A stretch of DNA of 9,926 nt from JBFILW01 sp041612005 (GTDB lineage Bacteria > Gemmatimonadota > Gemmatimonadetes > Palauibacterales > Palauibacteraceae): the NCBI GenBank assembly GCA_041612005.1, contig JBFILW010000096.1, positions 1-9,926 of the forward strand, in the 5' to 3' direction. The position numbers and the translations under genes are program-made. Shown here piece after piece: positions 6,487 through 9,926 of this stretch. Position 1 is the first letter of the stretch. Every line of letters starts with the position of its first letter. The notes beneath the pieces were generated by a model that saw only the letters and a program-made list of their open reading frames with translations, did no database searches and was not told where the DNA came from.

Positions 6487-7157
6487 GCCTTCCGCATGCA
6501 CCAGGTGGTCATGCAGCGCTGATTCTGCACGTTGACCGTCTTGATCGGCTCGGCCAGGGTGCCGCCGAGCCGGTCGGTCCAATCGAGCAAGAACGCTTCG
6601 TCCACCAGGAAGCGATCGGTCCCGTCGGGAAGCCGATGCCTTCGGCCCTCCAGCAACTGCACCTGGCTTTCGATGCCGATCGATGAGGCGAGGCGGGCGA
6701 AGAACAACCCACCGGTTTTGAGTACGCGCCAGAGCCCCGTCAGCATTGCACCGAACTGCGGCTCGTCCGGCGCGAAGTGCAGCAGTGCGATGGCGAAAAC
6801 CGCATCGAAGGAGCCGTCCCCGAACGAGAGCGCCTCGACCGGCTCGACCCGGAAGTTGGCGTCGGGAAGCTCCGGGGCCAGCTCGGCGGCCAGCTCCCGC
6901 ACGGCCGCGATCGCGGCGGGCGTCCGATCCACGGCACATACGTCCAGGCCGCTCCGCAGCAGGTAGACGACGTTTCGACCGCTGCCGCAGCCGGCGTCCA
7001 GCACCCGCATGCCCGGCCGTATACGACCCTTGAGGAGCTGGTCGAAGAGATAGACGTCGATCTCGCCCAGCCATGCCCTCAGATCATCCGGTGAATCCGG
7101 TCTGCTGCCGATACCAGCTCCAGAGTGTCGTTCCCATCTTGTCAGCGGATTTGTCAA
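6483..7157 (-). CDS. Class I SAM-dependent methyltransferase
   Basis: This 224-residue, probably cytosolic enzyme has the Rossmann-type methyltransferase domain (Methyltransf_11/25 type). Motif I is VLDAGCGSGRN at 52-62, the SAM-binding glycine loop. Motif II ends with the acidic residue D77 in VCAVDRTPAAI, which would bind the ribose. Post-motif segments at 116-129 (SFDAVFAIALLHFA) and about 142-155 (LWRVLKTGGLFFAR) are classic. The N-terminal part (DDLRAWLGEIDVYLFDQLLKGRI) forms a helical cap. The substrate is unknown: relatives methylate small molecules, quinones or tellurite-like compounds. The start is uncertain. I use a TTG at 7157, the only in-frame ATG/GTG/TTG before the conserved core, but no Shine-Dalgarno precedes it. 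The 3' end overlaps the convergent lipoprotein gene by 4 bases. Confidence 0.87.
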   Translation of the reverse strand: MTNPLTRWERHSGAGIGSRPDSPDDLRAWLGEIDVYLFDQLLKGRIRPGMRVLDAGCGSGRNVVYLLRSGLDVCAVDRTPAAIAAVRELAAELAPELPDANFRVEPVEALSFGDGSFDAVFAIALLHFAPDEPQFGAMLTGLWRVLKTGGLFFARLASSIGIESQVQLLEGRRHRLPDGTDRFLVDEAFLLDWTDRLGGTLAEPIKTVNVQNQRCMTTWCMRKA

Positions 7158-7239
7158 TGTTGTGTTCGATGCTGTCGTCGCAGCAAGCCCGGTAAGATCC
7201 CACCGCTTTCCGGCATCTCTGCAAGAGTGTGCCTCACTG

Positions 7240-7245
7240 TATATT
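7240..7245 (+). promoter_or_regulatory. Candidate -10 box close to the antiporter start
   Basis: TATATT at 7240-7245 is 7 bases before the ATG at 7253, and no Shine-Dalgarno is visible between them. Transcription would begin about at the start codon, suggesting a leaderless mRNA. The -35 region (around 7217-7222) is poor, so support is modest. Confidence 0.3.
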
Positions 7246-7252
7246 CCAGCCC

Positions 7253-9025
7253 ATGCATCCGACTTCGATTGTCGCAGAACTCGTCGCCATCTCCGGCCTC
7301 CGCCTGACCGCCACCACGGTCGAGCTGCCGCTCTTGCGGGAGCTGATCACAATCTTCGGGGTGGGGGCCGTGCTGGTCTATGTCTGCCACCGGCTGAAGA
7401 TGGTGCCGATCGTCGCCTACCTGCTCACCGGTATTCTGATCGGGCCGCACGCGCTCGGGCTCGTGCGCGATCTGGACCTGATCGCCGGCACCGCCGAGGT
7501 CGGCGTGATCCTGCTTCTGTTCACCATCGGCATCGAGTTCAGCCTCGACAAGCTGGCCCGTATTCGTCGCTACATCGTGCTCGGCGGGGGGTTCCAGGTG
7601 GTGGCGACGGTGGGGCTGGTCGCCGCGCTGCTGGCCGCGCTCGGGGTTGAGTGGCGGGTCGGCGTCTACACCGGCTACCTCGTCGCGCTCAGCAGCACGG
7701 CGCTCGTGCTCAAGCTTCTCTCCGATCGGGCCCGCATCGATTCGCCGACGGGCCAGATCTCTCTCGGCATCCTCATCTTTCAGGATCTGTCCGTCGTGCT
7801 CATGATGTTGACGATTCCGATTCTGGGGAGTGGCAGCGCCTCGGTCGGACCCGTACTCCTGGCGCTGCTCCAGGGCCTGGTGATCATCGCGATCGTGCTC
7901 GAGCTGGCGCGGCGGATCGTGCCCCGGGTCCTCGACCGAGTCGCTCACCTCAACAATTCGGAGCTCTTCCTGCTGGTGGTGGTGGTGATCTGCTTCGGGA
8001 TCGCATGGCTGGCGAGCCTCGCCGGCATCAGCGTGGCGCTCGGCGCGTTCCTGGCCGGGCTGGCAGTCAGCCGTAGTCGCTTTCGGGAGCACGCGGTCGG
8101 CGAGATCATTCCGTTCCGTACTCTGTTCAGCGCCGTGTTCTTTGTCTCCGTCGGGATGTTTCTCGACGTTCGCGTCGCGCTCGCCGAGCCGGTGTTGTTG
8201 GTCGGCGCGGTGCTCGGTGTCTTTATCATCAAGAGCGCTTTGACCGCCATCAGCGTGCGGTCTCTGCGCTACCCGGGCTGGCTGGCCGCCATCGTCGGGC
8301 TTGGACTGGCGCAGATCGGCGAGTTCTCGCTCATCCTCAACGATACCGGCCGCGAGTACGGACTTTCGCCGGCGGGGCTCGGCGAGCCCGGGGAGCAGGT
8401 GTTCCTCGCGGTGGTCGTCGTCCTCATGATCGCCACCCCCTTCCTCTCCCAGCTCGAGCCGGCGGCGCGACGGCTCCTGCGGGCGCACGGACCGGGCGCG
8501 CACCTCGACCCCGACGAGAGTCCGGCAGGCGCAGGACCGACCGCGCGGCGTGACCACGTGATCATTGGCGGCTACGGTCTCACCGGCCGCTATCTGGAGC
8601 GTGTGTGTCGCGCCTTCGACCTGCCCTATCAGATCGTGGACCTGAACCCGGTGACGGCGTTCGAGGCCGAGGCGAGGGGCGTTCCATACCTGTACGGAGA
8701 CCTCGGGCAGTCGGAGGTGCAGCAACGGGCCGGAGTCCGCCACGCGAAGCTGCTCGTCGTCGCGATCAACGACCCCGACGCGTCGCTGCGGATCGTCCAG
8801 CAGGCCAGGCTCGCGGACCCCTCGCTTCCGGTCATCGCGAGGGCGCGCTACTCCATCGAGGCGGAACAGCTCGAGGATGCCGGTGCCGATGTGGTTATCT
8901 CGGAAGAGGTCGAGACCGCCCTGGTGATCATGAGACGCGTCGCGCGGCAGTGCGGAATCCCGGAAGAGGAGGTAGCCCGACAGGTCGAGCGGCTACGGGT
9001 GCTGGGGACCGACCTGATCGAGTAG
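7253..9025 (+). CDS. Monovalent cation:proton antiporter, CPA2/Kef type, with C-terminal TrkA-N domain
   Basis: This 590-residue inner-membrane protein would exchange K+ (or Na+) for protons and help control cytoplasmic pH or osmolarity. The first roughly 400 residues hold about 12-13 hydrophobic segments. They carry CPA2 marks: LLFTIGIEFSLDKL at 89-102; STALVLKLLSDR; FQDLSVV at 176-182 with the conserved Asp; GAFLAGL; and QIGEFSLIL at 354-362. After a Pro/Ala/Gly-rich linker (about 410-434) comes a Rossmann TrkA-N (KTN) domain. It begins HVIIGGYGLTGRYL (435-448; glycine loop GGYGLTG), with D463 at the end of the second strand as the nucleotide ribose ligand. No TrkA-C domain follows; the tail is about 40 residues. 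An upstream GTG at 7229 is possible, but the ATG at 7253 gives the better N-terminus. No Kef ancillary oxidoreductase gene is adjacent in this window. The convergent sheath gene ends 19 bases beyond its stop. Confidence 0.93.
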   Translation: MHPTSIVAELVAISGLRLTATTVELPLLRELITIFGVGAVLVYVCHRLKMVPIVAYLLTGILIGPHALGLVRDLDLIAGTAEVGVILLLFTIGIEFSLDKLARIRRYIVLGGGFQVVATVGLVAALLAALGVEWRVGVYTGYLVALSSTALVLKLLSDRARIDSPTGQISLGILIFQDLSVVLMMLTIPILGSGSASVGPVLLALLQGLVIIAIVLELARRIVPRVLDRVAHLNNSELFLLVVVVICFGIAWLASLAGISVALGAFLAGLAVSRSRFREHAVGEIIPFRTLFSAVFFVSVGMFLDVRVALAEPVLLVGAVLGVFIIKSALTAISVRSLRYPGWLAAIVGLGLAQIGEFSLILNDTGREYGLSPAGLGEPGEQVFLAVVVVLMIATPFLSQLEPAARRLLRAHGPGAHLDPDESPAGAGPTARRDHVIIGGYGLTGRYLERVCRAFDLPYQIVDLNPVTAFEAEARGVPYLYGDLGQSEVQQRAGVRHAKLLVVAINDPDASLRIVQQARLADPSLPVIARARYSIEAEQLEDAGADVVISEEVETALVIMRRVARQCGIPEEEVARQVERLRVLGTDLIE

Positions 9026-9032
9026 CCCGAGC

Positions 9033-9056
9033 TCCCGGCGCCGCTCAGCGCCGGGG
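9033..9056. terminator. GC-rich hairpin between convergent genes
   Basis: CCCGGCGC at 9034-9041 and GCGCCGGG at 9048-9055 are perfect inverted repeats with a 6-base loop, extended by a T-G pair. It lies between the antiporter stop (9025) and the sheath gene and covers that gene's TGA stop (9045-9047). No T-run follows on either strand, so it is a weak bidirectional terminator candidate. Confidence 0.4.
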
Positions 9057-9926
9057 CGAATCGGCCGTCCACTGGCCGATCCGGAAGATGACGAACTCCG
9101 CCGGTCTCAGGGGCGCGACTCCGATCTGGCAGATCAGGCGTCCGTTGTCGATGTCGTTCTGGGTCATCGTCGAGCGGTCGCAGCGGACGAAGAACGCTTC
9201 CTCGTCTGTGGCTCCCTGGAATGCGCCGGAGCGCCATGCTTCGTGCAGGAAGGCCGAGATCGCGCTCCGCAGCCGGGCCCAGGTCTCCTCACCGTTCGGC
9301 TCGAACACGACCCACTGCGTGCCACGCTCGATCGAGTGCTCGAGGAAGACCAGGAGCCGCCGCACACTGACGTACTTCCACTCGGGATCCGAGCTGATCG
9401 TGCGGGCGCCCCAGACTCGGTATCCGCGGCCGGTGAAGAAGCGGAGACAGTTGATGCTTTCGGGGCTGAGGATGTCCTGCTCCGCGGTCGTGATATCCCG
9501 CTCGAGAGAAACCGCGAGCTCGATTCGCTCGTCGGCCGGTGCCTTGTGGACACCTCCCATGGCATCAGTGCGCCCGTAGATCCCGGCCACGAAACCGCTT
9601 GGCGGAAGAGCGATCTCCGAATTGGACAACGGGTCGATGACGTGGATCCACGGGTAGTAGAGTGCCGCGTGTTTCGAGTCGAGGCTCGCCCGGTACGCGC
9701 GGATTTCTTCCAAGCTGTGGCCCTCGGGCGAGTCCAGAACGGCGACGCGGTACTGCATCGTCTCGCAATGCTCGATCAGGTGCGCCGCGATCGCGCGGGC
9801 ACGTGCGCCCGACCCGTGGCCGCTGGCCGTCGATCCCGGTGCCGCCACGATCGAGATCTCGTTGATGTCCTCGAAGGCGCGAAGGCCCGTCCTGACTGCG
9901 GAATCCGGATCCCCGCCTCCTGCGTA
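9045..9926 (-). CDS. Contractile tail sheath protein, C-terminal part (eCIS or phage-tail type); 5' end beyond window
   Basis: The frame is open from the right edge to a TGA at 9045, giving 293 residues; the start lies off-window. Sheath subunits polymerise around an inner tube and contract to drive it through a target membrane. Numbering from the edge, a TGLRAFEDINEISIVAAPG segment (13-31) matches the subtilisin-like sheath core. Next come YYPWIHVIDP, then PPSGFVAGIYGRTD at 108-121 with GGVHKAPADE after it, and INCLRFFTGRGYRVWGARTI at 158-177. The C-terminal domain holds WKYVSVRRL, HSIERGTQWVVFEPN (197-211), FFVRCDRSTMT, GRLICQIGVAP and PAEFVIFRIGQ. This series is characteristic of Phage_sheath_1 / Phage_sheath_1C proteins and closest, from memory, to eCIS (Afp/PVC-like) sheaths. 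Full-length relatives are usually longer, so an N-terminal part is missing. It is the last gene of a leftward unit. Confidence 0.93.
   Translation of the reverse strand, partial: YAGGGDPDSAVRTGLRAFEDINEISIVAAPGSTASGHGSGARARAIAAHLIEHCETMQYRVAVLDSPEGHSLEEIRAYRASLDSKHAALYYPWIHVIDPLSNSEIALPPSGFVAGIYGRTDAMGGVHKAPADERIELAVSLERDITTAEQDILSPESINCLRFFTGRGYRVWGARTISSDPEWKYVSVRRLLVFLEHSIERGTQWVVFEPNGEETWARLRSAISAFLHEAWRSGAFQGATDEEAFFVRCDRSTMTQNDIDNGRLICQIGVAPLRPAEFVIFRIGQWTADSPRR

Noticed and set aside
7154..8743. A 529-codon open frame on the minus strand, antisense to the antiporter gene
   Set aside because: It is rich in Asp, Glu, His, Gln and Arg with no domain, as expected of the antisense of a hydrophobic, high-GC membrane protein gene; the plus-strand frame has unmistakable CPA2 and TrkA-N motifs.
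8605..9579. A 324-codon plus-strand open frame running from the antiporter into the sheath gene
   Set aside because: It is out of frame with the antiporter and antisense to the strongly supported sheath gene; no recognisable domain.
1..9926. CRISPR array, tRNA, rRNA, insertion sequence or attachment-site repeats
   Set aside because: Looked for by eye; no regularly spaced repeats, cloverleaf, transposase or integrase was found. Subtle ones could be missed without computation.

Overview
The window is high-GC bacterial chromosomal DNA (by eye well above 60 % GC) with tightly packed genes, several lipoprotein and Sec signal peptides, and no tRNA, rRNA, CRISPR array, insertion sequence or phage integrase that I could see. 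Signal-peptide-bearing S9 peptidases, serine beta-lactamase-fold hydrolases, DUF4136-type lipoproteins and small envelope lipoproteins fit a Gram-negative soil or marine lineage such as Gemmatimonadota or a neighbour. That placement is inference from gene content; nothing here fixes the taxon.

Left block (1-4464, minus strand). Five genes read leftward with gaps of 4 and 13 bases and overlaps of 1 and 4 bases, so they almost certainly form one operon. In transcription order they are: an exported S9 prolyl-oligopeptidase/DPP-IV-like peptidase; two small acidic proteins of unknown function; a GNAT acetyltransferase; and an exported serine hydrolase of the class C beta-lactamase fold that runs off the left edge. 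The ends of the operon are secreted hydrolases and the middle is cytosolic. This could suit peptide scavenging or detoxification, but no substrate can be read from the sequence.

Middle block (4465-6486, plus strand). A 200-base divergent intergenic region leads into a DUF4136-like lipoprotein with a Gly/Tyr/Met-rich insert, an eight-helix membrane protein with weak ZIP-like features, and a 101-residue lipoprotein. The small lipoprotein ends head-on against a SAM-dependent methyltransferase (6483-7157, minus), and both stop codons use the same CTAG tetranucleotide.

Right block (7158-9926). A CPA2/Kef-type cation:proton antiporter with a C-terminal TrkA-N nucleotide-binding domain reads rightward. 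It is separated by a GC-rich hairpin from a convergent gene whose 293 visible residues are the C-terminal part of a contractile tail sheath protein, of the kind found in extracellular contractile injection systems (eCIS) and contractile phage tails. The sheath gene's 5' end and any partner genes lie beyond the right edge. This is the most interesting lead in the window: it suggests that an injection-system locus ends at about 9045 and continues to the right.
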